Shown: positions 56,886 to 64,000 of the stretch, piece by piece
Layout: every line of letters starts with the position of its first letter
Numbering within the stretch: position 1 is the first letter of the stretch
Assembly (NCBI RefSeq): GCF_900120125.1
Contig: NZ_LT635545.1
Coordinates: forward strand, 240,813-304,812
From: Gemella massiliensis
Lineage (GTDB): Bacteria; Bacillota; Bacilli; Staphylococcales; Gemellaceae
Length of the DNA: 64,000 nucleotides
Reading direction: 5' to 3'
Notes under the pieces: model-generated
Told to the model about the DNA's origin: nothing
The model's database searches: none
Seen by the model: only the letters and a program-made list of their open reading frames with translations
Made by a program: the position numbers and the translations under genes

Positions 56886-56926
56886 AAAAAAATCGGACTT
56901 GATTTTTTCATCAGTCCGATTTTTTG
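56886..56926. terminator. Bidirectional terminator between TSUP genes 1 and 2
   Basis: AAATCGGACTtGAT / ATCaGTCCGATTT with a 6-nt T-rich loop, A-run upstream and T-run downstream. Confidence 0.85.
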
Positions 56927-56993
56927 TAGACCCAATTTTTTTGTATATAGTTATTCTTTATTTTGTTAAATTAATAATTGTCATAAAATATTA

Positions 56994-57884
56994 TTAAGAC
57001 ATTTTTTTATTAGTTATACCTTTTCTCAACATATCAAAGCCGGTTATAGTAACTACGGCAATTACTAACCACATAAGACCTGAAACCGATAGTGAATTAA
57101 TAAATTGATAAGCAATAATTACTCCGATAATTCCTCCAATAGTAATTGCAACACTTCCTTTTCTTAGGTATAACCCTTCTTTGATAAATTTAGAAGAGCC
57201 CACTGCCATTAACGCAGCACATGAACCCATCATAACGGGAAATGCAGCTTTCGGATCCATTCCTAACAAAGAAACCATAGCAAGACACGGTGCATACAAT
57301 CCTACTCCTGCCATCATCAATGCTCCAAAAATAAAGTTACCAACTATTCCTATAATCAACAACAACCCGGTTAATTCAAGTGCGGTGTTGTTTGCACCAA
57401 GTAAATCTAACCACCCCATTTTTTTAGTAAACATCAAGATAGCTGTAAATAATAAGGCAAATCCCATTACAATTTGTATTTTTTTCTCCGGTAATTTAGT
57501 AACTATACGACCGCCGACCAGTGACCCCACCACAGCCGCAACTATTAATGATAAAAGTGTAATAGCTTCTACTTTTACAGCAGAAATAAATAAAAATGCC
57601 TCTGTGGCTGTCGGTACTGCATGTCCTATATTCAAAGTTCCCGGTAATAACCTGTCGTTTTTTATAAAACCTGTTACTCTTCCTAACAGAGTCGTTATCG
57701 CAAAACTACTAATTCCCAAAGTATCAAAGAAATCTGTTATAATTCCTATTATAAATCCTAAAATAAAATTTGATTCCTTTTTTACTTTATCCTTATTCTT
57801 AATCACATCCATAGCTAATGTAATGACAAAATACACGACAGCTATCCCTAATAACAACAACACTGTGTTTACTAAATTAATCAT
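56994..57884 (-). CDS. TSUP (TauE/SafE) family transporter, paralogue 2
   Basis: 296 residues, same eight-helix architecture and near-identical central motifs as the flanking copies (ATTLLGRVTGFIKNDRLLPG, AGVGLYAPCLAMVSLLGMDP, FPVMMGSCAALMAVG). By eye it is closest to copy 3. Differences concentrate in the first external loop and C-terminus. Preceded by AGAGGTG. Lies in a 300-bp-spaced tandem series that suggests gene duplication. Confidence 0.88.
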   Translation of the reverse strand: MINLVNTVLLLLGIAVVYFVITLAMDVIKNKDKVKKESNFILGFIIGIITDFFDTLGISSFAITTLLGRVTGFIKNDRLLPGTLNIGHAVPTATEAFLFISAVKVEAITLLSLIVAAVVGSLVGGRIVTKLPEKKIQIVMGFALLFTAILMFTKKMGWLDLLGANNTALELTGLLLIIGIVGNFIFGALMMAGVGLYAPCLAMVSLLGMDPKAAFPVMMGSCAALMAVGSSKFIKEGLYLRKGSVAITIGGIIGVIIAYQFINSLSVSGLMWLVIAVVTITGFDMLRKGITNKKMS

Positions 57885-58220
57885 CTTTTCACCTCTTGCT
57901 TTTATTATAATTTACCTTCTATCCGGTAAATAATTACTTCTAATATGAAAATATTTAGTAGTTTTCTGAAAAAATAATATTTACAACTTTTTTCTTATAG
58001 ATTAATCTCATCACAAAAATGTATAGAGTGCTAGAATTCTCTAACACTCTAAATCGGGATTAATCCCCCTACTAAATATATCTATGTTCTTTCTTTCATT
58101 ATATTTCACTTTATTCAATACATTTCTAATATCTCACATTATTATTGTAACATATTATCATTGTATTTTCAAATGTGTTTTCATAACTACAAGGTGAGCT
58201 GACATTAAAGTTTTTTATCT
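57885..58220. other. Gap between TSUP genes 2 and 3 with a hairpin
   Basis: 336 bp. The stem TAGAGTGCTAGA / TCTAACACTCTA (58024-58051) resembles a terminator for copy 3, though its T-run is weak on the minus strand. Nothing else coding or repeated was seen. Confidence 0.55.
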
Positions 58221-59108
58221 CTATGCTACTTCTTTTTTAAATCCTTTTCTTAACATATCAAGTCCTGTGATAATAACTACTACGATAATTAACCATAGTA
58301 AACTTGATAATGATAATGAAGTAATAAATTGATATCCGACGATAACCCCGATTATACCTCCGATTGTAACACCAATTGCACCTTTTCTTGGGTATAATCC
58401 TTCTTTAATAAATTTAGGTGACCCAATCGCCATTAATGCGGCACATGAACCCATCATAATAGGGAATGCAGCTTTCGGATCCATTCCTAATAGGGATACC
58501 ATTGCTAAACATGGTGCATACAATCCTACTCCTGCCATCATTAATGCTCCAAAGATAAAGTTACCAACTATACCTACTATTAAAGCAATTCCTGTTAATT
58601 TAAGTGCTGTGTTGTTAGCACCAAGTAATGCAAGCCATCCCATTTTACTGGCAAACATTAACAACGCTGTAATAATTAAAGCAAATCCCATAACAACCTG
58701 AATTTTTTTCTCAGGTAATTTTGTTACTATACGTCCTCCGACTAAAGCACCAATAACTGCTGCTGCAATTAGAGAAAGTAAGGTTACAGCCTCTACTTTA
58801 ACCGCTTGAATGAATAAAAATGCTTCGATTAATACGGGAATTGTGTGCCCTACATTTAATGTTCCCGGTAAGAATCTGTCATTTTTTATAAAACCTGTTA
58901 CTTTTGCAAGTAATGTTGTCGGAGCAAAACTACCGATACCTAAAGTATCCATAAAGTCTGTTATTAATCCGATAAAGAATCCGATTATAGGGTTTGAATC
59001 TTCACTTTCAGTATCTTTGTTTTTTACTATATCCAACACCCACATTGCCAAAAAGTATATGCCTGAAGCAGCTAATAACATTAATAATATATTTACTAAA
59101 CTAAACAT
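58221..59108 (-). CDS. TSUP (TauE/SafE) family transporter, paralogue 3, prd-linked
   Basis: 295 residues, about eight TM helices. It starts MFSLVNILLMLLAASGIYFL and contains TTLLAKVTGFIKNDRFLPGT, GRIVTKLPEKKIQVVMGFAL and LYPRKGAIGVTIGGIIGV. Only 10 bp separate it from prdF, so it is almost certainly co-transcribed with the proline-reductase genes. A role in moving proline, 5-aminovalerate or a related acid is an inference; no TSUP member is known to me with that substrate. Confidence 0.88.
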   Translation of the reverse strand: MFSLVNILLMLLAASGIYFLAMWVLDIVKNKDTESEDSNPIIGFFIGLITDFMDTLGIGSFAPTTLLAKVTGFIKNDRFLPGTLNVGHTIPVLIEAFLFIQAVKVEAVTLLSLIAAAVIGALVGGRIVTKLPEKKIQVVMGFALIITALLMFASKMGWLALLGANNTALKLTGIALIVGIVGNFIFGALMMAGVGLYAPCLAMVSLLGMDPKAAFPIMMGSCAALMAIGSPKFIKEGLYPRKGAIGVTIGGIIGVIVGYQFITSLSLSSLLWLIIVVVIITGLDMLRKGFKKEVA

Positions 59109-59118
59109 CTCTTTTCTC

Positions 59119-60138
59119 CTATCCTAATAAGAATCCATAAGTTAGTGAATCATCCGGATCATATACATAATTACTAAATCCTAAGATATAACCAGAACCT
59201 GTTATTTCCGGAATGATAGCATCATAATCCGCTAATTTTCTTTCTTCAACAATTCTACCTTTGAATAAAGTACCTAAAATACTTTCATATACAAAAGGAT
59301 CTCCCGGTTTTAATTCACCTTTAGCATATAATGTTGCTAATTTTGCAGAAGTACCGGTTCCGCAAGGTGATCTGTCAATATTACCATCTCCAAATACTAC
59401 AACATTTTTATATGTAGCTTCCGGATGAGTCGGTTTATCATAAATTTCTATCAAATCTACAGTTTTGATATGCGATAATGTCGGATGTTGAATTTCTACA
59501 TTTGCATTAACCGCATCTCTGATTTTTAGTCCCATTTCTTTTAATTTAGAAGCATTCTCCGGTTTTACTTCCAACCCTAATTGATCAGCTGAAAGAATAC
59601 AGAAGAAACTACCACCAAATGAAATATCAAATTTAATATGACCGACACCTTCTACATCTAATTCTAAATCACGTTTATATAAGAATGACTCAACATTTCT
59701 AAATGAAACTTCTTTTACTTTTGTTCCATTATCTTTTAATTTTGCCGTTGCGTAGATTAATCCTGCCGGCGTTTCTACAACAACTTCTTTTTCTGTAGCT
59801 CCTTCTTCCACATCAACCATACCTGTTTCAACTGAAGCTGTTACCGCTGCGATGGTATTATGTCCACACATATTTAAGTAACCGCCGGTATCCATGAATA
59901 CCAATCCGAAATCCGCTTCTTCTTTTGTTGGAGGTAGTAAGAACGCTCCGAACATATCCTGATGCCCACGTGGTTCAAACATTACAGATTTTCTAACATC
60001 ATCTAAATGATCGATAAAATATTGTTTTTTCTCTACCATATCCTTACCGGGAATTTTTGGAATACCCGCTGTTACTAAACGAGCAGCTTCCCCTGCTGTA
60101 TGTGTATCTATAACCGAAATCATTTTATTTAATTTCAT
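59119..60138 (-). CDS. prdF: Proline racemase
   Basis: 339 residues. The two catalytic cysteines are Cys91 in LNMCGHNTIA and Cys259 in DRSPCGTGTSAK, the pair that deprotonates and reprotonates the alpha carbon. The N-terminus HTAGEAARLVTAGIP and FEPRGHQDMFGAFL are family-typical. The location in the prd cluster favours proline racemase over hydroxyproline epimerase. It supplies D-proline to PrdAB. SD AAGGAGAG. 18 bp after prdE. Confidence 0.93.
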   Translation of the reverse strand: MKLNKMISVIDTHTAGEAARLVTAGIPKIPGKDMVEKKQYFIDHLDDVRKSVMFEPRGHQDMFGAFLLPPTKEEADFGLVFMDTGGYLNMCGHNTIAAVTASVETGMVDVEEGATEKEVVVETPAGLIYATAKLKDNGTKVKEVSFRNVESFLYKRDLELDVEGVGHIKFDISFGGSFFCILSADQLGLEVKPENASKLKEMGLKIRDAVNANVEIQHPTLSHIKTVDLIEIYDKPTHPEATYKNVVVFGDGNIDRSPCGTGTSAKLATLYAKGELKPGDPFVYESILGTLFKGRIVEERKLADYDAIIPEITGSGYILGFSNYVYDPDDSLTYGFLLG

Positions 60139-60156
60139 GATAATTCTCTCCTTAAA

Positions 60157-60627
60157 TTATTTATTTGCATCTTGCCTCATTTTTAATTTTAAAAGTCCCA
60201 ACGCTTTTCTCGCATCAGAATAATCAACATTATTCTGACAAACAATTTCCGTTTCTACACCTTCTTTAGACTTATTAAAATCTAAGACATATTTTGTATA
60301 CTGATTTTCTACCACAAATTTATGTTTTCCCATAAATTTTAAACCAACTATAGAAATTCCTCTCTCTCCTATTTCAAACATTGTATTGGCATAGTCAACA
60401 TCACTATTCCCCCAGCCGTCTGCCGAAATAATAGCTCCATCTGTTCTCATAGCCTCCAGCCATACGGCGGTTCTCCAGCCTACAAGATGTTTTAATCTAT
60501 TGTCTTGTGGCGTTCCAACAATAATTACACCTTGAAAATCAATATCCGGATCAGTAGCTAATGTATCAAGTAACGGATCTCTAAAATGGTGTAAACTGGT
60601 TTCTTTTGTAGATGGCCCTATCCCCAT
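60157..60627 (-). CDS. prdE: PrdE, similar to the C-terminal (pyruvoyl) part of PrdA
   Basis: 156 residues. MGIGPSTKETSLHHFRDPLL aligns with the PrdA segment just after its processing Cys (CIGPASKETSRHYYREPL), but the Cys is replaced by Gly and the start Met takes the preceding position. Then VIIVGTPQDNRLKHLVGWRT, GAIISADGWGNSDVDYANTM and NKSKEGVETEIVCQNN parallel PrdA. It therefore cannot form a pyruvoyl group. Reported in clostridial prd operons with unknown role, probably structural. 15 bp after prdD. Confidence 0.9.
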   Translation of the reverse strand: MGIGPSTKETSLHHFRDPLLDTLATDPDIDFQGVIIVGTPQDNRLKHLVGWRTAVWLEAMRTDGAIISADGWGNSDVDYANTMFEIGERGISIVGLKFMGKHKFVVENQYTKYVLDFNKSKEGVETEIVCQNNVDYSDARKALGLLKLKMRQDANK

Positions 60628-60642
60628 ACTAACACCTTCTTT

Positions 60643-61380
60643 CTATACCATAGCCCTTATAGCACCGTCACGATATTCATTCGCTGTAAGTAAAACCGGC
60701 ATATTATTCATATCTATAATAGAAATACCCTTATCTATTCCACTGGGTTCTATCGGGAATAACTGATTATCATACATCATTCCTTGCCCGGCTACTTCTT
60801 TTACAAGAGCAACTTTAGGCTTACCCGGATTTGATGTATTATAAAATTCATGAACTTCGTCAGCATCACGTCCGCTAAGTACCTTCATGGCTTCTCTAAT
60901 TTCTTGAAGATATAAGTCTGATAACTCAAAAATTGAAAATGCTAAAGCTCTATCAAAATCTATATTATCTTTAATCACAACATCAATATGAATTAAGTAA
61001 TCATCAACTGACGGTGATCCTGCTTTATTAAGCACCAATTGCTTACTTAAAATACCTTCTGATGAACCAAACTCATGCATCTGTTCCCCTTTAGTATTTG
61101 CCCCGGTAAGCAATGTGTAAACACCGGTCAATGTATGAGTTATTCCTTCTCCAAGTCGCCCTATTACTTTTGTCGAAATTGGCACTATATCCATTATAGT
61201 ATTAACATAAATATCATGTTCTTTCGGTTTAATAATTTTTATACTTACAGTTTCAAAAATATCTTTATTATATACTATTTCTGTTGGTATAGTCAGTACA
61301 TTATTATCAATCTTAACTTTCTTACCAAGTGTAACAGTATTAATATGGAATGCTTTTATTTGTAATTTTTCTTTTGGCAT
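60643..61380 (-). CDS. prdD: PrdD, similar to the N-terminal part of PrdA
   Basis: 245 residues. Blocks shared with PrdA: IGRLGEGITHTLTGVYTLLT, EFGSSEGILSKQLVLNKAGS, LVKEVAGQGMMYDNQLFPIE and a C-terminus DGAIRAMV. The protein stops exactly at the position before PrdA's processing site. Together PrdD plus PrdE cover the same length as PrdA. SD AGGGG about 10 nt before the ATG. Separated from prdB by two terminator-like hairpins. Confidence 0.9.
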   Translation of the reverse strand: MPKEKLQIKAFHINTVTLGKKVKIDNNVLTIPTEIVYNKDIFETVSIKIIKPKEHDIYVNTIMDIVPISTKVIGRLGEGITHTLTGVYTLLTGANTKGEQMHEFGSSEGILSKQLVLNKAGSPSVDDYLIHIDVVIKDNIDFDRALAFSIFELSDLYLQEIREAMKVLSGRDADEVHEFYNTSNPGKPKVALVKEVAGQGMMYDNQLFPIEPSGIDKGISIIDMNNMPVLLTANEYRDGAIRAMV

Positions 61381-61407
61381 AAGTCATCATCCCCTATTAT
61401 TTATTAA

Positions 61408-61451
61408 AAACTGTATTGAAACACAACTGAAACTGTTTTATAATACAGTTT
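61408..61451 (-). terminator. Terminator-like hairpin upstream of prdD
   Basis: AAACTGTATT / AATACAGTTT plus inner AAAC/GTTT pairing, followed on the minus strand by TTTTTAATAA, just ahead of the prdD SD. Could be a leaky terminator or attenuator. Confidence 0.7.
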
Positions 61452-61458
61452 CTTTGTT

Positions 61459-61490
61459 AAAAAAGAAGAGAGATTCACATCCCTCTTCTA
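61459..61490 (-). terminator. Terminator after prdB
   Basis: AGAAGAG / CTCTTCT stem with a 12-nt loop, followed on the minus strand by TTTTTT, 14 bp after the prdB stop. Confidence 0.85.
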
Positions 61491-61503
61491 ATTTAGTAAA
61501 CTC

Positions 61504-62229
61504 CTACACGTGAGCGATGTACTCAAATGGAAGAGGAACTATTTTACCTGCACTTGGTATTTTAACTAGTTGCTCTAAAGTTGCTTCTAGAATTTGTGTT
61601 TGTTGCTCAACGTTACCAGGTTCTCCTGCGTTTGCTCCCATTGGTACAAGTGGAGCAACGGCTCTTGGAGTACCGTTTTGACGCACTACCGGCGGTAGTG
61701 CCGCTATTAAGATTGTTGGAATACCTGCTTCTTCAATTGCTCTCTGCACGATCACGGCAGTTCTATGGCAAGTACCTCAACCAGCAGTTAAAATAACTGC
61801 ATCAACATTTTCTTCTTTTAATTTTTTAGCGATTTCCGGACCTGTTCTGTTAGTGAAAGCCTCTTGGTCTCCACCACCACCCATGAATCCATAGTGGAAT
61901 TCTGCTACGCTGCCGATAAATCCGGCTTTAGCCAGTTCATGTAATCTATCAATCGGAAACATACAGTTGATGTCTTTGTTAGCGTCAGCATTATCGTACC
62001 CACCATGAGATACCATAAGATCTGAACTGTGTGCAGTATCCGGAATTTCACGGAATGTTGTATCCCCTGCTAAGTTAAATCTTTTATCTGTTTTTAAGTG
62101 AACTCCCGCAGCAGTTGCTAATGCTACTTTCATGTCTTTTAATTCTTTAGTCACTGGAGCCCAAACTGGTTTTGGTGTAATCGGTACATAAATCTCTGAT
62201 TGTAGACCTTCAAATATCGTTAATGACAT
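61504..62229 (-). CDS. prdB: D-proline reductase subunit PrdB, selenoprotein with in-frame UGA
   Basis: 241 residues counting selenocysteine, the usual size of PrdB. The frame from ATG 62229 runs to codon 151, a TGA at 61777-61779 in the context AVILTAG-U-GTCHRTAVIV. It continues without interruption to the stop at 61504. This is the conserved redox site of PrdB/GrdB-type proteins. Similarity on both sides of the UGA and a SECIS-like hairpin directly after it show readthrough rather than a nonsense mutation. With PrdA it reduces D-proline to 5-aminovalerate. SD AGGAAGGAG. Confidence 0.95.
61737..61771 (-). promoter_or_regulatory. Bacterial SECIS-like element in prdB
   Basis: Starting 16 nt after the UGA, CTGC-CG pairs with CG-u-GCAG around a UGAU loop with G near its start (61744-61760). 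A lower TTGC/GCAA stem (61768-61771 with 61737-61740) extends it. Size, distance and loop G fit SelB-binding bSECIS hairpins. Confidence 0.7.
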
Positions 62230-62247
62230 TCTAAATTCTCCTTCCTA

Positions 62248-62538
62248 CTATTCTTCTTTTAGTCTTCTATTTTTTACTTCTTCTTGTAACTTTTTAGTAT
62301 TTTTTATTGCATTTACATAATGTTCGTCAGGTTCTTCTGTTATAACTTCCGGATAGCTGAACAAAAAGGCAACTTCTTGACCTATTTGCACAGGATATTC
62401 AGAAATCAACATTCTCATAGGAATTTTAAACTGCCCTAAACGTCCTTTAATATCTATCGTAACGCTGGCATCGTTATGATCAACTATTATCCCTTCGAAC
62501 ACTCTTTCTGTAGACGCATATTTTAATTTTTCAATCAT
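62248..62538 (-). CDS. Small conserved prd-cluster protein
   Basis: 96 residues with no TM segment and a beta-rich N-terminal half (VFEGIIVDHNDASVTIDIKG, RLGQFKIPMRMLISEYPVQI) followed by a charged helix. Small proteins of this kind sit between prdA and prdB in clostridial operons (I recall the CBO2463/CBO2479 domain label, not checked). Function unknown. Spacing of 23 bp from prdA and 18 bp from prdB shows one operon. Confidence 0.75.
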   Translation of the reverse strand: MIEKLKYASTERVFEGIIVDHNDASVTIDIKGRLGQFKIPMRMLISEYPVQIGQEVAFLFSYPEVITEEPDEHYVNAIKNTKKLQEEVKNRRLKEE

Positions 62539-62561
62539 AACTTATTTCCTACTCTTAAAAA

Positions 62562-64000
62562 TTAATCTTCTTTTTCGTAAATTTCTTGACGTTTTTTAGA
62601 TTTTGGTAAAATTTGTTCGTTTTCTAATAGCTCTATTTTTTCTCCTGTAGCTTTTTCAATAACTTCTACGTTATTTAATTTAACATTAGGATTCCATTTT
62701 CTTTCAGCTTTTTTTATTTCTCCGCCACCCATTTGTGTTTTAAGCATTGCTAAAGCACGGACAGCATCTTCTCTACATAATGTATTGTTTGAAAGAATTT
62801 CGTTTTCAATACCTTGTTTAGATTTATTATTATCTACCATGGCTTTCATGTATTCGTTACCTACTACAAGAGCCCCTTGAACCGCAGAGTAAGTCATACC
62901 TACTACAGACACTCCACGAGAACCGATTTGTTCAATATGTGATGCAAAGTCGATATGGTTGTTACCGAATCCTTCTGTTGTAACGATAGCACCATCAATA
63001 TCCATAGCTTCAATAGTCATACCTACACGTTTAGATACATAGAATTTTTCTGAGTTAGCTTGTGGAGATCCAACTAGTAATACCCCTACTAAGTCGATTT
63101 CTTCATCAGTCATCGCTTCTAAGATTAACGGTTCACGATAGTAATGACGAGAAGTTTCTTTTGAAGCTGGCCCGATACATGTTAGCGCATGGATACCACC
63201 ATCTAATACTTCTGTTGGAGCAAGCATAACCGGTAAGTTACCTAAGTCAACGTTAGGTTTAGCACCAAGTGTTCCTACCGGTTCTACCGGTAAAATCAAG
63301 TTATCGTGCATCGCACCTTGTCCCATGATTTCTTTAACTATCAACACTTTTTTATTTCCCGGATGACGATATTGTTCTAATTTAATATCACCAACTACCA
63401 AACTTTCATCATCTAATTCTTTAAGAGCTTTACGAATTTCTTCTGTAATATGGTCAAATGCTTTGTGAGCTGCCAATGGTCCTGGACGTTCCATGTTAGC
63501 TCCCGCTTTGATTGTTACTTGTCCTTTAATGAAGATTTCTCCTTTATCCGGAGCACCTGGACGGCCCCACATAATGTTACGATCCAATTCTCCTTCTGAA
63601 GAACCGAATTCCCCGATTTGAACTCCGTTAGCATCTGTTCCTGTAAGAACCATTACTACACCTTTAAGTTCACGAGTAACACCATGACCGATTTCTCCTT
63701 CTTCTTTAACCGCAATCGGTTGCACGTCCATTATTGTTTCACTGTATGTACCATACTGTTCAGGAGTGATGATTTCTAATTTAACATCCTCTACTAATTC
63801 TTCTGATTCAATAGCAGCTTTACATAAATCTTCCGGAGTTCCTAATACTAAAGTTGTACCTTTAATTTCTGTTTTTTCACCGAAGACTACTTTATCAATT
63901 TTGTAGTGTTTTGTTAAAAGAGAACGAATGAATTTTGGTTCACCTTCATGTTTTTCTTCTGCTTCTTTTTCTACTACTGTTTCTGTTTTAGGAGCTTCTA
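62562..64000 (-). CDS. prdA: D-proline reductase proprotein PrdA (5' end outside window)
   Basis: The frame is open through 64000 with no start, so about 479 codons are seen. An internal ATG at 63731 is not the start, since coding sequence continues upstream (EIKGTTLVLGTPEDLCKAAI). The processing site is GIHALTCIGPASKETS with Cys codon 63177-63179. Cleavage here leaves about 205 residues, near the 23-kDa pyruvoyl subunit of the clostridial enzyme. Upstream blocks VTRELKGVVMVLTGTDANG and EIMGQGAMHDNLILPVEPVG form part of the large subunit. First visible gene of the operon. Confidence 0.95.
   Translation of the reverse strand, partial: EAPKTETVVEKEAEEKHEGEPKFIRSLLTKHYKIDKVVFGEKTEIKGTTLVLGTPEDLCKAAIESEELVEDVKLEIITPEQYGTYSETIMDVQPIAVKEEGEIGHGVTRELKGVVMVLTGTDANGVQIGEFGSSEGELDRNIMWGRPGAPDKGEIFIKGQVTIKAGANMERPGPLAAHKAFDHITEEIRKALKELDDESLVVGDIKLEQYRHPGNKKVLIVKEIMGQGAMHDNLILPVEPVGTLGAKPNVDLGNLPVMLAPTEVLDGGIHALTCIGPASKETSRHYYREPLILEAMTDEEIDLVGVLLVGSPQANSEKFYVSKRVGMTIEAMDIDGAIVTTEGFGNNHIDFASHIEQIGSRGVSVVGMTYSAVQGALVVGNEYMKAMVDNNKSKQGIENEILSNNTLCREDAVRALAMLKTQMGGGEIKKAERKWNPNVKLNNVEVIEKATGEKIELLENEQILPKSKKRQEIYEKED

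Noticed and set aside
57181..57933. 250-codon plus-strand ORF opposite TSUP gene 2
   Set aside because: Antisense shadow; the opposite frame encodes a conserved membrane protein with near-identical paralogues.
61777..61779. In-frame TGA dividing prdB, possible pseudogene
   Set aside because: Family similarity continues in the same frame on both sides, the site is the known Sec position of PrdB-type proteins, and a SECIS-like hairpin follows.
63731..63731. ATG at 63731 as the start of prdA
   Set aside because: The frame stays open and conserved upstream to the window edge, and there is no SD before this ATG.

Overview
The window looks like chromosomal DNA of a very AT-rich, low-GC Firmicute of the Bacilli type. 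PolC, long-form HPF, MurA-EpuA, RecU next to a class A PBP, the rpsF-ssb-rpsR operon and the trmR-trhP1-trhP2-udk-greA-mtnN cluster are all arranged as in Bacillales and Lactobacillales. The mixture of these genes with an LPXTG-type adhesin start, an ISL3 element and a D-proline reductase operon makes me think of Gemella or a close relative. That is an inference from gene content and was not checked.

Layout. 1-2.1 kb: 5' part of a CnaB-repeat surface adhesin (minus strand). Its promoter lies inside a 142-bp segment bounded by a perfect 16-bp inverted repeat, a candidate invertible promoter. 2.5-9 kb: DJ-1 family protein, hpf, comFC-comFA, an HD phosphohydrolase and rpsF-ssb-rpsR. 9.3-12.4 kb: a degenerate DD-peptidase-like membrane protein and a yutD gene whose last codon is hit by a complete ISL3-family insertion sequence with an 8-bp target duplication. 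12.5-17 kb: pepF, murC, a DUF948 protein and mscL, followed by a highly structured non-coding element that has a partial inverted copy at 9.1-9.2 kb. 17.5-25.5 kb: DUF3021/LytTR pair, D-lactate dehydrogenase, HAD phosphatase, a repeat-rich YhgE/Pip protein, a solo IS end, plsY and a flippase-like membrane protein. 25.7-30.7 kb: mtnN, greA, udk, the two U32 tRNA-hydroxylation proteins and trmR. 30.8-33.4 kb: a TetR-controlled ABC exporter with two identical operator half-site pairs. 33.4-45 kb: pta, epuA, murA, polC, proS, recU and pbp1A. 45-56 kb: cysK-cysE, an rluD-like gene, nadK, ntdP, a PLD-helicase-DUF3427 protein, folP, folC and rarD. 55.9-64 kb: three tandem TSUP/TauE-SafE transporters followed (upstream in transcription) by prdF, prdE, prdD, prdB, a small cluster protein and a prdA cut by the window edge.

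The most distinctive system is the proline-reduction cluster. PrdF interconverts L- and D-proline. PrdA (pyruvoyl enzyme, processed at a Cys) and PrdB (selenoprotein, in-frame UGA followed by a SECIS-like hairpin) reduce D-proline to 5-aminovalerate in Stickland fermentation. PrdD and PrdE are the two halves of a PrdA-like protein, split exactly at the residue pair where PrdA is cleaved. Three paralogous membrane transporters sit immediately downstream and may serve the pathway. This is a clostridial energy system in an otherwise Bacilli-type genome. It implies selenocysteine machinery elsewhere in the chromosome.

No tRNA, rRNA, CRISPR array or prophage was recognised.
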